From Tubiluchus corallicola (taxonomy: Eukaryota > Priapulida > Priapulimorpha > Priapulimorphida > Tubiluchidae), in contig JAQGDQ010000223.1 in assembly GCA_030141605.1 (NCBI GenBank), positions 194,704-258,703 on the forward strand: a DNA stretch of 64,000 bases, written 5' to 3'. Numbering within the stretch: position 1 is the first letter of the stretch; the number at the start of each line of letters is the position of its first letter. The notes under the pieces were generated by a model. That model did not search any database. It was given only the letters and a program-made list of their open reading frames with translations, and was not told the origin of the DNA. The position numbers were made by a program, and so were the translations under genes. Below are positions 36,325 through 48,300 of this stretch, piece by piece.

Positions 36325-39300
36325 TTACTACAATTTCTTTTAATTGAACCACTTATGCAACTTAACTGTACGTGTGTGTTCGAAAATAAATGGTGTTACT
36401 AATAATACACACAATTCTTGCAGAATATCTTCAAAAAGAGTGTACAAGACATGTGACATTCTATCTAAATTTTGAATGCCATAAATCGGAGTGAGCATTT
36501 TAAGATACGGAAAATAGTGGAAAAATAGGTAACCGGAACAGCTAACCCAGCACGTCATACCAATAAAAAATGCAAAGCATGACAAGACCCGCTTTTTAGC
36601 TGAGGATCTGAAATTATAGAACAAATGTAGAGCTTCCCATAGCAAGTCCTTTACATTACTCTAAATCCCATATAACTCCCCCTGCAGGGGGTAACAACGA
36701 TGCGGCGTGACCATAGTATGGGCTCTGCAGAATATATCATAAAAAAATTGACACTCCCGATTTTTCTTTTCCTTTGCAAAGTTTTTAGTATTTGGCACTT
36801 CGTAATGCTATTACTTACATATGCAAAAGATTTCGCATATTCTGTGCACTAAAACTGTTGACATAAATTTCTTTCAAAGTGACTACACTACACCTGTACA
36901 CTATTGTGACCACCTTTCCAGGCATATAACATACACACAATTATACATTAAAGGAAAAGTAATGCCGTCTATGAAGTTAGGTTTATTTCAAAGTTCGCAA
37001 AAAATATGAGACACATTTACTAATAATTAGCAAAATCACTTAGAATCACTTTGAAGTCACGATCATTTTAGGCTTCTTCTACCAATGACGTTGTTCAACA
37101 AGTGAAGAAAAGTAGCGCACTGTCAATTTCAGTCAAAAGTATAATGAACTTTTGCAAAAAAGTTTTTTCTTTGTTATATTTTTCCAAGTTTAAGTGATAA
37201 AAACTAAAATAAACCCTACATGCTAAGTGGACTTGTCCTTTCCTTTAAAGTTATTACAGCAGGTAAAGACCTTCATAAATACGTCATAAGGGAAAATAAC
37301 ATTACAATACAATGGACAAATGTTTTCCATTACTGCTTTAGTTTCGAGTTCCTGTTTTGAACTCAGTAACAATTATAATGTAATAATCTAAACTTCTTCA
37401 TGTAGGGGAAAGAAATGACATCTAAGACGAGTCAAGTGAACGAAACGATTGTACCAACCTTTGGCAGGGCATGCATTAGCTGCTTTCTGTCTTTTTCTTC
37501 TTGTAAAAGTTTTCCACCTCGATTATCATAAAACCGGTTTGGATCACTGGCTTTTTCCTAAGAGAATAACAATCATATAACTATACTAAGCAATATCTAA
37601 TATAAATCAGGATACCATACAATTGGCTTAATTTGTTTGCATGAGCTGCTAAAATGCTATCAAAAGACTTACAATCTGACAGAGATGCCACCTAACAGCC
37701 ACGTTTAAAATCACGAAATTACAGGGTTGTCCAGAAAAAAGTTCCCCCAATTGACTCACAACCATGGAATTGTAGGGAATTGTAAAAGACTCATATCACC
37801 ATGTTGCCTAGTTTCTTCTCATTCTAAACATCTAGAAATTTCCATCCTAGATCTCACCAAGTTGTAGCAAAAACATTTTTTGCACGGTGTTCTGGCAATG
37901 AGTAAATTCAGCAACTTTGAAGGTTTTCACCTGCTGCCCCTAAAGGAACCACATGTAGAAAAATCGTCCTAACGGCACCTAAGGGGGAAACTTACTGTTT
38001 GGAAAGAGAACTCGGGCTACATGATGATACGAATCCTTTCACAAATGCCTTTACCATGATGAAGGGTTTCGAGTTAGTTTGCTGAATAACCCATACATAT
38101 TACTATTTGCATTAGTCTGGTGTTTGCATTTGCATTTGCAAAAAGTTGGTGTTATAGTGAGTTTGGTACTACACCAGGGGCATTAATAAATATACTAGCC
38201 AACACTACAAAAAAGTTTGCACATAAACCACAATGTTAAACTATATCACATCCACCACACCACACAGAGGAAACTACTGAAAAATACCAACCACACAAAG
38301 ACACAGTTATTGCACACCGAACCAATGACAAGTTCTCTAACACGCACTGCTGCCTTACATGCAACAGAGCATTTAAAACAAAGCATTGCCTTCATCAACA
38401 TGAAACAATCGACATATCTCTATTCAAATATAGATATTTTTTGTTTTGCGAAAAATATGGGCATTAAGCGAGGTTGCCATTATAAAGGAGGGCATTTCAA
38501 CGAGATTTGACTGTACCTCAAACTCCTGAAATTTATGCCACAAATCCATTCGCTTTTGCACTCCGGCGAAGAGTTTCTCGTGTCTAGCGTACAATTCCTT
38601 CATCTGTTTTACTTCCACTTCATGCTTCTCTAGAAGTTCTTCCGTGCAGTCGTCTGAAAAGAACCACATTTGAAGTCACTTCAGCTGCTTAAACAGTAGA
38701 TTATAAAATTTAGTATAGCTACCACATGAGATTTCATATACCATAGTTTGCCAAGTTATATGAGACATGTGCAGGTATATGTGTGGGGTAATCGACCGGG
38801 GAGCCCAGAAATGTTTAATGTAAAATTCGAGGACAAAAGGCTTGAGCAGCTAAATAGAAGGCACAAGGGCCAAGTTTTAAAAATATGTTTGTCTCATGTT
38901 GTGCAACCAGTCATGAAAGATGAAAGGTCACCTAAAAGTAGCCAAAAAATACTGACCACAGAAAGTGGGGCCAGATCACATTCAAGAATCGAACCTGTGC
39001 CTTTACTAGTGGAAATCACTAAATTCAGGTACAATTTATGCAATTTTTACAATTACTCACCACTGTAAAACTCTTTGAAAGCACTTCGCTGCACTTCACT
39101 AAAGAAACACTTTTCCCACCATTCAGCAAGTTCTGAACGCATCTGTGCAATAAACTGCTTCATGTTTAGAAGCTTTAGTTCTTCACAACGGGCAATTTCA
39201 TTGTTCAGCTAAAGCAGATAACAAACAAAAGAAAAATCAACAGCTGTTATTTGAGACAGCATTATACAAAAAGCTAGTTCTCTCTTGTTCACACTCGCCA

Positions 39301-42300
39301 CGTTTTGATTAATGACAGCAATGCAAGCACTCAGTGTGCAGTTACATTCAAAATATTTGCATGACTCAGACAACACAAAATTCACGAAACAGTACCATTC
39401 ATTAATATATATATATATATACATATATGTATATATTAATGAATGGTACTGTTTCGTGAATATATATATATCGAGTGGAGTAGAAAATATGTGCCGATAT
39501 GCAGACTACAATAACATTAGAAGTGAGAGGCCTACAAAGTTGAAATTTCACAGCATACTCTTACAATGCATTATGTTTCTGGCTGTGAAAGCTATAAGTT
39601 TACAATTTCAGTGGTTTTTAGGTTATGACCGAAAAGCTTTTTCATGATAAAAAATTAATGGCGGAACAAATCAGCTAACATCAACTGAAAAACAGCCACA
39701 TTCAGTGACATTTAAAGTGCTCAGTACATGGAGCAAAACAACAAAAGTATCAACCAGTTTATATAACGGTCTTCAGCACAGAAAATAAGCACTGAAAAAA
39801 GATTTGTTGCCAAGAAAAAAATGGGATCTAGTAGTAATAATAATAATAATAATTTATTAGCCTGACTTCCAGATGACTCGTCAGCTTTGCAGAGTTAAAA
39901 ATACAGTAAGATCACAGAACTAGAAAAATGGTACATTACACAAATTAAAATTTATCAAATTACGTCAAGTGACTAAAATGTACAGATTATGAGTAAACAC
40001 ATGCGAAAATAAAGTGTTTTTGGTCGAGATTTAAAACAAGGAACTGATGGAGACGTTTTGACATGAAGGGGCAGCTAGTTCCAAAGATGCAGGGCAGCAT
40101 AAGCAAATGACTGACCACCACAAGTGGCAAGACTAATCTTTGACACATTCAAATTCTATAGATTACTTGATCTCAACTGCGTACTAGGCATATAGTATGA
40201 AAGTAATGCTGTTAAGTAATTTGGGGCAGCACCATTCATGCACTTGCATACAAGCACCAAGATCTTAAAATTTATAGGGAAGTGCACAGCTATCAGTGTA
40301 ACTGGGCCAAAACTGGAGTTATGTGATTGAATCTTTTTGTATGAGAGATCAAAAGCGGAGCAGCATTTTTAATAATTTTGCAATTTTAGTAAATGCCAAT
40401 CTGATCCACCAGAGAGGAGAGAATTGCAATAGCTTAGTCGACTTGTAAGAAATGCCTGAATGACCTGTTCCGAAGTTGGTTTGTCAAGAAAATATCTCAT
40501 TATACTAATATTCAGCTAATCATCCGGATTACTCAATATTACTCAGCTAGTCATCTTAGTTACTCAATATTACTCAGCTAGGCTTCTATATTCAGTATAT
40601 GGAATTCCATTAAAGAGAAAATGTACGACGGCACATAGACCCATTTGGCACAAATGAACTAAAAGCAAAAATAGTTGAATGCTATAATCAAATACCCCTT
40701 AAAGAAGTAAAAAACTGTATCAGCTGTTAGAAGAAATGCGTTCGTCTAGTTTACAGTGAGTGTGGCGGACACATAGAGCACTTGCTGCAAATTTTACCAA
40801 TGGTGACTCACAAAAAATTTTCGGCATTTTAAGAAATTGACTTATCGTTCTAAAGCTTCTATAACTTTCGAAAAATCTAAGAGAACAGACTAAAATTTTT
40901 GGTGTTCATACAAAAGCGTCAGTAACATCAGTGTGGTAACTTTCAACTGATCCCATTATTTTCCTCTTACAACATCGCGATCAAAACTTCTAAAAGATTG
41001 CTATCTATTAATGTCTCTATCTATAATCTACGGTATCACTAGAATACTCTAATAACTACTATAACTAGAGTAAGTGAACTCTAATTAATATAAAGTATAT
41101 ATAATGGAACTAGGAAACACATTTAAATTACAGATCATTACACAGTCCTTGACTCCTAGTAAAACAAAATCTGTTTACCGCCTTCATAACACTAGGTTTG
41201 CATCCAGAATTTACAGCTAAAAATTCCTCCCGTTCTCCAGCTGGGATGGCTAATCGGCCCCAGAGGGAGTCTAGCTTTTCTCTCAGCTCTGACATGTGAG
41301 CCAAATGTTTTTCCTTTCTTGTAATTAGCTGAAACAGAATTCAAACGTGCAGAAAAGACTGCTGTAAAATTCGATCACACTGATATTTTTAAAGGATAAA
41401 CAAACATAATTAAGAACCTATTTCATTTTAAAGTCATTGAGGAAGTCATAAATTGGTGTAGTAATCACTAAAAACAAAAAAACAGCTAGAAATGATACTT
41501 AAAACAAACCGTAATAAACTGGAAACACATCAACACTAGCAAACTAACACTAGTTTTGCAAACTAAACTGGGCTTAAAAATATGGTCAGACAATGTTATA
41601 ATGTTAAAAATAACTGGTGTAGAAGTACATTCTCAAAAATATGTTTGTTTGTTTGTTTACTACTTAGAGAAAAATACCGTTACAATTATGTACATAGATA
41701 TAACTACAACTACACAGCAGTTCTTAAACAAATGGAAAAAACTTACTGACAATTATTTATCAAGCAAGTAATTAATATGTGAACAATTAATATTCAACTG
41801 CCGAACTAAAAGCTAGAACTTTTAAAACACAACTGCAATGCACGCTATGTTGTTAGGTATTAGTGACAGAATAAGAGATGAGCAATGAAAGGGATGACAT
41901 GACAGTAAAATAGGGATGAACAATCGACATTGTGACAATCAATTAATCCCTTTGTTACCTCTTGATGAAATGCAGCTAAGGCGGTCATATTATCACCGGA
42001 CAATATAAATGAATCATCGTCTTCACAAACAACATCACGCTCGAATGTTGTGTTTGGAGTTTCTTCCAAATCATCTAGTATGTTTGAAATGTCATTTTTT
42101 GTGGCCAGAAATGTAGCAAACCTGCGTTTCTGAAAGAAGCAAAATAATTTATTTATTTAATTGCAGTCCGTTAATTATTTAAATAACAAGTCTGACCATA
42201 CCTTACTTTACACATTTCAAATCCAAAAAAGCCAAATAACTCAGACTGGTATAACTTGAATTCTTGCATATCTCGAACAGATGTCTTGGAAAGGATTTTC

Positions 42301-45300
42301 CCTTTCGTTTTTCTCTTTAAAAAAATCATGTAACTTGAAATCTGTAACGTGAATTATCGCGTAACTTAAACCGAATTCCCGGTACAATTCTTAAGAATCT
42401 GACTGAAATTACCTCGCCTATCTCGAACAGTTCCCTAACCTATAAGAAAGTGTGCACCAAATTTTGACTTTAACTGTTAGTTTCAACAAAAATGCCAAAA
42501 TTTCTTGTAGTACATTAGCAGCATACTGAACTCAACATGGCTTGACAAACGTGGATTTAATGTAGATCACAATATTATTATTGCTGAATTCTCACTCAGA
42601 CTACACTAGAGATGGGCCAGTTATTATATTTTTGATTATTCATAAAAAACTGTTTTTGTCATTTTCACAGGCTATAGTGTTACTAGTGTACTGTCCGACG
42701 TTGATGAGTGACTCAATCATTACGAACATTGTCTAACCAGTACTCTCGTATAATTTGAACAAATTTTCGGGTCCAGAGTTGTTCAAGTTGTACAGAGTTT
42801 ACTGTAGTTATTGAAGTGTCCGCCATAATTTTAATAAACAATTTGATGACTGTGTGCATTGCACTGTGCTGGCAAAAGTATGAATGTTAAAAAATCTCAA
42901 GTGACCTGTTCACTAGTTGCATCATCTACATGTAGCTGAAAGACCTCTAACTGCTCTTCTGTTGGTACCGGGCACGGCGACATGTAATATGGAGTGGTGC
43001 CAAGCTTTTCCGAAAGCTGACGATCTTTCTCTTTAAGTTTCTTCAAACGTAGTAGACGCCGCTGCTTTATCGCATTTAGATCGTCTCTTTTTGACCGCAT
43101 TACCCACTCCAGCTGCAGTAAGGTGAGACCATCTTCTGGCTATAACAAAAATGAAATAAGAAATAAGCTTGCCTTAAAATCTTAATGTGTCAAAGTTTTT
43201 TATTTACAAAAAATTGTACTTTTATTTCCAAGGACTGGTTCAACCATAAACCAAGGTAGCCACTATTAGTCAGAAGAAGAAGTATTATGACAAGACGTAT
43301 AGAAGTACTAAGGCTGTAGTCCTGGCACAACTCCACACTGACTTTTGCAGTAACTCAGCTGATTAATCTGTTTCTTGTTTGCATTCTTATGTGAATCTAA
43401 TCTTCATTTTCGTCATCATCACATTTGCTTTTCATTGTCATTTTCTTGCCCTTTCTATCACCCTAGTGATTTCGTTCTCCTTATTTATTTTATTTCACAC
43501 ATTCTACATTTTTTATTTCCATTTTGCCTTGTACTTAGGCCTTTACAAGTTTATCTTCTTAGTGTGGGCCGATTTCCAAATATCTTGTAAAATTTCAAAT
43601 ACTGTCTTGTTTGTTGTAGGAAAAGTGTGAATTGTAATGTATGCAACAATGTACATAATATCGTGGCATTTTGGAAAAATAAACAAAAACTAAACTAATA
43701 TAAAAAAAAACACAAGTCGCATTTGAAAATGTAAACAAATCTCAGCCATTACACAACTTATTTGCAACATTATTTGGCCCTTTCAGCCATTTTCAAAGGG
43801 CCATAACTTTTGAACTGTTGGCCCTATTTCCCTAAAAATTTGGATTTTTGCATTTCTCCACAAGCCAAACCAACACACCAATTTGCATTAAAATCTGTGA
43901 CATAAGGGTGTTTATCAGAAAAAATATTGGGTGATTTGAGGTGGAATGGCCCAAACCACACATTAAACACCATCATAAAACATATCATGATATATCGATA
44001 CTTCAATGTTACAGGCACCATTATAGGCCTACTTGTTAATGTCCCTCTTTGCTGTTAAATTTAACTATAAGTATAATTTGTTTCAATATACAATAATTTT
44101 CGATTCTGAACAATTTGGCGAAAAATACAATAATTTTTAGCCACTAATTCAATAATCAGCATCGTACAAAACGTAACTGGTGCTATATTTGTGAATTCTA
44201 AAACTTGTATGCAAGTCTCTAATTGCCCCGCAGATTTTGTTAACTTTTTCTACCTATCAAAAGGTTTTCATTCAGTACCTGAAATGGTAGCACATGTAAG
44301 TCATTGCTAAGTTGCAGCAAGTCATCTCCACATGTTTGCACACTTCTTAAGAGCTTTGTTTTTAAATCATTCTCCTCTGCAACCATCTTGTCTAAAATGT
44401 TGCGCAAGTGATCTTCAACCACCTGCAATTAACAATAATGATAATGTAAACAACAACAGAGAATTGGTCTAACAAATTTGCACAGAAATTGTAAAATATT
44501 CAATTTACGTCAAACTATTGAGGCTAAAATAGCAGCCAGCGAAAAATGAAAAAGATTCGGATCCTGTTCGGAATCAGTTTTCTAGAATCTACACACTCCT
44601 AAGCACAAAAATGCTGTACCTGGGTTCGTTCTGAACGTTGAGCATCTTCTATTCCGATTTCGTTCCAAATGACCTCCAGACGTTCAAGGTCAGGTTCCAA
44701 AGTTGAGATAACTTTGTCTTTTATTGTTTCCCTATGTACAAGTCAAAGATATGATTTTTACATATCCCTTTTGAAATTAGTCAAATTATACAGCTATTTT
44801 GCACACCAGCACAAAATATACTAGTCAGCTTAATTGCTAATGCTCATTTTTTCATACAATACATAATACATATACAATAGTTTCTCCTTTACATTTGCTA
44901 GAAAAAACTAATTTTAAAGTAATTGAGATAAACGTGTTGTTCTTAAACAGGGAACTTAATTCGACACCTGGTCGCAATAATATCGTACTTTAGCATCATG
45001 ATCATAGCACTCTCTTCACACGAATCAATAGTTTTAACAGTCTACAAAGTTACAAGCATGTTGTTAACAAACAAAGATTAGTTCAGATCACAGTTTTCTT
45101 GTAGGCCTACCTCATTTGACAATTACGCAAACAGGTATCAATAAAATCTAGTTTATTAATCAGATCTATTAATAAAATTTTACAAGAAATGATATTTTTG
45201 CATGATGTGTACTAACTATGGCACAACCATTAGAACCACCAATTAAACTTTAAACATAATAACATACACTTAAATTTTGATTTACTTACTTTGTGATACT

Positions 45301-45312
45301 GGTGGACTGCAT
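20522..45312 (-). CDS. PRC1: PRC1/Ase1/MAP65 microtubule cross-linker, complete
   Basis: PRC1 bundles antiparallel microtubules at the central spindle and recruits kinesin-4 and Polo kinase for cytokinesis. Fourteen coding exons: 45312-45290, 44731-44620, 44422-44279, 43139-42906, 42129-41959, 41328-41179, 39208-39061, 38653-38517, 37557-37459, 35911-35765, 33642-33532, 23577-23506, 22421-22266 and 20605-20522. They join in phase to 595 aa (human PRC1 is 620). Seen: an N-terminal coiled-coil rod; [16 protein letters not shown] (about 250-265); the spectrin-like microtubule-binding region with [18 protein letters not shown] and the hallmark [18 protein letters not shown] (374-391); then KKXRK-type basic sequence with three minimal CDK sites (T475 in STPRK, S482 in SPSK, T486 in TPSK); and the tail [17 protein letters not shown] ending SRKHP. 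Intron 11 (9954 bp) contains ODAD4 on the other strand. The exon 4 donor (GTCACT) is weak, and the last short exons are less certain. Confidence 0.95.
22621..23103. mobile_element. 483-bp pogo/Tigger-like MITE with TA target duplication
   Basis: Terminal inverted repeats CAGTTGACCTTGGATATAAG and CAGTCAACCTCGGATATAAG (right end read in reverse complement), each flanked by TA. Subterminal ATAAGGGAC words repeat several times. No transposase ORF. It lies in PRC1 intron 12, between exons 23577-23506 and 22421-22266. Confidence 0.85.
23879..23886. promoter_or_regulatory. CRE-like palindrome TGACGTCA
   Basis: A perfect CREB/ATF palindrome lies about 300 bp upstream of the ODAD4 start, with a second GATGACGC half-site about 25 bp further on. 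It could act in the ODAD4 promoter. Sequence match only. Confidence 0.3.
24078..24091 (+). promoter_or_regulatory. RFX X-box-like site upstream of ODAD4
   Basis: GTTGCTATAGCGCC matches the X-box consensus RYYNYY-N2-RRNRAC at 11 of 12 fixed positions and lies 93 bp before the ODAD4 ATG. RFX factors commonly drive ciliary genes through X-boxes close to the start. The first half-site is strong and the second is weak. Confidence 0.4.
24184..27532 (+). CDS. ODAD4: Outer dynein arm docking complex subunit 4 (TTC25), complete
   Basis: ODAD4 is a TPR protein that docks outer dynein arms on the axonemal doublets of motile cilia. Two coding exons, 24184-24387 and 25826-27532, join in phase at AAG|GTACG and TTACAG|ATAAAT to 636 aa (human is 672). 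Seen: TPRs at about 21-125 ([33 protein letters not shown]); the family signature [32 protein letters not shown]; a second TPR block at about 339-495 ([45 protein letters not shown]). A Ser/Thr-rich tail from about 507 carries loose DTVPST-type repeats and is specific to this species. The upstream in-frame ATG at 24136 is not preferred because MFDQNPQ gives the family-like N-terminus. AATAAA lies at 27775-27780. The gene is nested antisense in PRC1 intron 11. Confidence 0.95.
30764..31410. repeat. Three degenerate tandem copies of a 245-262-bp unit
   Basis: Copies start near 30764, 31009 and 31271. Each has AATTC.T..(A/T)TTGAGCTGA, CACCATCCTGGA, CAACATCTAC.CTTGA, then CATGCCTTTTT. CCTGGATCCGCCCT-like words follow the first two. 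Noncoding; in PRC1 intron 11 downstream of ODAD4. Origin unknown. Confidence 0.75.
31450..32000 (+). mobile_element. LINE relic with endonuclease motif
   Basis: Translation gives [11 protein letters not shown], the APE-type endonuclease motif of LINEs, followed by [15 protein letters not shown] and QFPGQFTYF in a shifted frame. These match the order of endonuclease-domain motifs. Stops and shifts break it. It lies in PRC1 intron 11. Confidence 0.65.
32841..33003. repeat. Tandem duplication of about 60 bp at 103-bp spacing
   Basis: TATTTCAG...TAAAAACCCTGCAG, then AAAGCATG, occurs at 32841 and again at 32944 with modest divergence. Noncoding. Confidence 0.7.
34759..35616. mobile_element. 858-bp nonautonomous DNA transposon with TTA target duplication
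   Basis: Ends GGCCAATGTCACACAG and (reverse complement) GTCCATGTCACACAG, followed on both sides by AGCCATAATCCATAA-type subterminal words. Both ends are flanked by TTA, the three-base target typical of PIF/Harbinger elements. No transposase ORF remains. It lies in PRC1 intron 10. Confidence 0.75.
36222..36330. repeat. (CTA)n microsatellite
   Basis: A nearly pure run of about 35 CTA triplets in PRC1 intron 9. It explains the poly-leucine ORF in this position. Confidence 0.95.
38463..38515 (-). mobile_element. Solo MITE end abutting the PRC1 exon 8 splice donor
   Basis: On the minus strand TA-CAGTCAAATCTCGTTG then CCTCCTTTATAATGGCAACC matches the MITE end at 1468-1523. The TA and CAG lie directly after the last exon base plus G, so the donor GTACAG is partly TE sequence. 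The other end of the element was not found. Confidence 0.6.
39381..39460. repeat. Perfect 30-bp inverted repeat with TA-rich centre
   Basis: Arm 39381-39410 (TTCACGAAACAGTACCATTC...) is the exact reverse complement of 39431-39460, with a 20-bp TA-rich loop. It lies in PRC1 intron 6. The design resembles the palindrome at 1351-1445 but the arm sequence differs. Confidence 0.85.
39835..40470 (-). mobile_element. CR1/L2-type LINE 3' end relic
   Basis: On the minus strand, broken frames give [15 protein letters not shown], then PSRSLRSS-like and FGTSCPF..KRLHQF words in the order of the C-terminal part of CR1/L2 ORF2. It ends in a (TTA)n run at 39835-39855, a typical tail. It is in PRC1 intron 6, same strand as PRC1. 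Confidence 0.75.
40511..40592. repeat. Short tandem repeat, about 32-bp unit
   Basis: TTACTCAATATTACTCAGCTA occurs twice, with a partial third unit before it. Confidence 0.6.
42738..42804. mobile_element. 67-bp hairpin MITE, pogo-like
   Basis: CAGTACTCTCGTATAATTTG at the left and (reverse complement) CAGTAAACTCTGTACAACTTG at the right pair over about 25 bp. A longer decayed relative with TATCTCGAACAG words lies at about 42230-42440. Both are in PRC1 intron 4. Confidence 0.6.
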
Positions 45313-48300
45313 TTTTATTTATCCTTGCAATAAAAATTCACTGTAGCTCAGCCTTTGTGTGGTAGTTCAACCTACGCTACATATTTGCACGGTTTTTTGA
45401 CCGCCATTCACTTTTGAGGTCTGCAAGAATTAAATATTTAAGAAACAATTAATGCTGGACATCAGATTACGATCCAGTGTATTGACTACTGCAGAGAAAC
45501 TTTGTAAAAAGAGCAAAATCTATAAAATTTCACGTACAACTTAATAAGATGCCCTGAAGTTTTATATCATCTGAATATGACCTTGTGGTTCACAAGTAAT
45601 GCTCTCTAAAAATCAAAATCACTAAGAGGCTACTAAGTGCAGCAATGCAGCCATTTCATGGCCCACTGGCTGTATTTTGTGTTTGTTAAGTAAAAAAGCG
45701 AGTTTGTTTTGTTTTAGAAAAAATGCATTTGTACATTAAGTGAAAAGCTGTCTGTGCATAAATCTCTAGATCAGGTAATGCAAATTTGCAATTACATCAT
45801 TTGTCAACCTATGCACAATTGTACCATTCGTGGATCATATATTTGAGCTAGTACTTCATTTAATCTATATGTACAACTTATTATAATGAACTTAATGATA
45901 TACATGGAACTTATTTACTACATACCTTTATGTGCATCGTAAAATTTCTCATTTCGTTTTATTTGTCGGAAAATAACATTTGGCTAATGTTATCTTTGAA
46001 ATATTCGACAACAAATAAAATTTTTTTACTACTACTACTACTGCTACTACATAATAAAAACAAAATACTAGACAACAGACACTGTTTGCGTGGCTGTGCC
46101 GATCACGGATTTATGGATACATTTCAATGTACATAAAGTGTCAGTTGGGTTTTCTATAATCTTCATTTTAATACTCTTCTACTAATTACGTGTATTACTA
46201 AAGACTTAATACTTAGGTGGCCTTGCATAAGTCCGCTTCTTAGGTCTACTGGGAATTTAGTACTGTTGTACTAATGACATAACTTTTGTACATACTGTTG
46301 TACTAAGGATTTTATTATTATTATTAATCATCATAAATTTAAATATGTGAGGTTATAACAATTACATGCGTGCATTTTATTGCCCAATTTTTGTAGCCTG
46401 TAACTGCTGTAAGTGTACTTAAATATTATTCTTCAAATAATCCTGTGACATGTAGCACATTTCTGTATGTTATTTATTATTTTAGCTAGTATGTGAGTGT
46501 AGTAAATCCCTTAGTGGGTATTCTCTCTGTAGTATAAATGCTGAGAATAGTATAATGACACTATTTTTGTCTTAAATGAAATTGCAATATTTGTATATAA
46601 GATATATTTGAATATTGCAGGGATGTAAACGTAAAACTTGGTAGCTTTTGAGACCACTTTATCTTGAAGAATACCCTTAGAACTTACAGATGACAATAAT
46701 ACACTTTGCCCAACTGTGTACATGATAAATTTCTAATGCTTTACGTAAATTAATAATTGACAATTGTTCCATGCTGATGATGTATTTATGTAGGACCAGT
46801 TTTCTATGCAAACCTGTTACATGTCTCAAATTTACAAATCTATTTTAATATTATCAGGCTAACCTATTCTTTAATTTGACTTGCCAATTAATAATTTAAG
46901 CTACCTTAGTTAACTATTTTCATGAAGAAATTGTTGTCTCATGTTTAGTGTAGAAATTTACATAAACATACTAAAAAAAGGGTTGTATATCAGATACATA
47001 ATTATGAACTGATGAGTGTGAACGTTTTATTATTATTGTAGTAATTTGTATCTTCAGTTTTTTGCATTCCATTGTCATTTTTATTTAAAAATGTGCTTTG
47101 TAGAAAATCTGTTATATTGCTGTGCTAGATTCTAGCTACGAATAATCTATAAAAAAAACTATTGTGGGTAATTAAACTGATGGAGCTAGCTAAAGGCAGG
47201 CGTATTGTAATTAAGCTTTGATTTGTTTGTACTCTGTCAAGTTATGTGACCGCATATACCAATAAAAGATGTATGATTATGAATATGAATACACTTCCCG
47301 TAACGTATGAAATACGCAATGGTCATTGGTCACGATTGAATTATTGCAATATACGAATTGAGATGAAATTAAAATTGTAGTTAAGTAATTTTCTGGAAGC
47401 AGTTGCTGGCCTTATCATAAGACCTGTTACAGTCTAGTTTTCAATGTCAACGCCGAAAAAACTTGTTTGGTTATTCTAAATCACTGCTCTTTGCCAAGTG
47501 CCACATCGTGGCATTCTTCATGTTCCGACTCGGGCTTTAAGACAAATTAACACATAAATATTACAAAGAACAGTAACAAATTCTTGCAAAATGCCCTTCA
47601 GTAAAAAACGGACTACTCAAGAAATAGTAAACACTCTACTTACGATACATTTAAGCAAAACGCTCATTTTAATTCAAAATTTGTGCCTTTTTGTCATAAT
47701 TTTTCAGCGCGCCCTCTTTTAGCGCTAGTTGCAAACTTTCTGCAGTGGCATCATTTTTCCCGACTAGTTCAGTTTGCTAGTAAATCTCTCCTAGCATGCA
47801 ATTCGTGACCCAAAAAGCTGGCAGGAAAGTAAAGCATTTTCATAAACCTAAAAATAATAACTTACCAAATCTTTTTAAAAATTACTTTCAACCGGTGTCT
47901 GAGCTACATAAATATTATTGCATTTCACTAACAAGTAAATGTGTGCATGTATGTGTGTGCGTATTTGCATGCGTGTTGTTTGTGTATGTATGTATGTATG
48001 GATGTTCCATTTGTTTGGATTGAACTCGCCTAAAGAACGTTTATATTCTAACATCTTGGGTCGTTTCCCTTTAATGTTTGAATTTTGTAAATATACTTGA
48101 AAGGGGCCGACTTACCATAACTGGTAGACAGATGGAGGTTGTGGAAAGAGCATGAGTTGGCATATGTGAAGGTGCCTTTTAACATTTGTTGTATTTGCAA
48201 GGAGATAGATGCACGTGTTTATCGCTTGGTTAACAAGGCATATAGAAATAGGTAAAAGTAGCAATGTTAAAAATTGTCAGTTCCAAGTTTCCGTAGCAGT

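Noticed and set aside
36148-36402. Poly-leucine ORF
   Set aside because: It is the translation of the (CTA)n microsatellite.
38748-39068. 106-codon plus-strand ORF
   Set aside because: It runs antisense through a PRC1 intron and into the edge of exon 7, with no recognisable domain.
45390-45430. CDE/CHR cell-cycle element upstream of PRC1
   Set aside because: GGCGG is present, but the adjoining sequence is TCAAAA, not a CHR (TTTGAA or close variant) at the right spacing.
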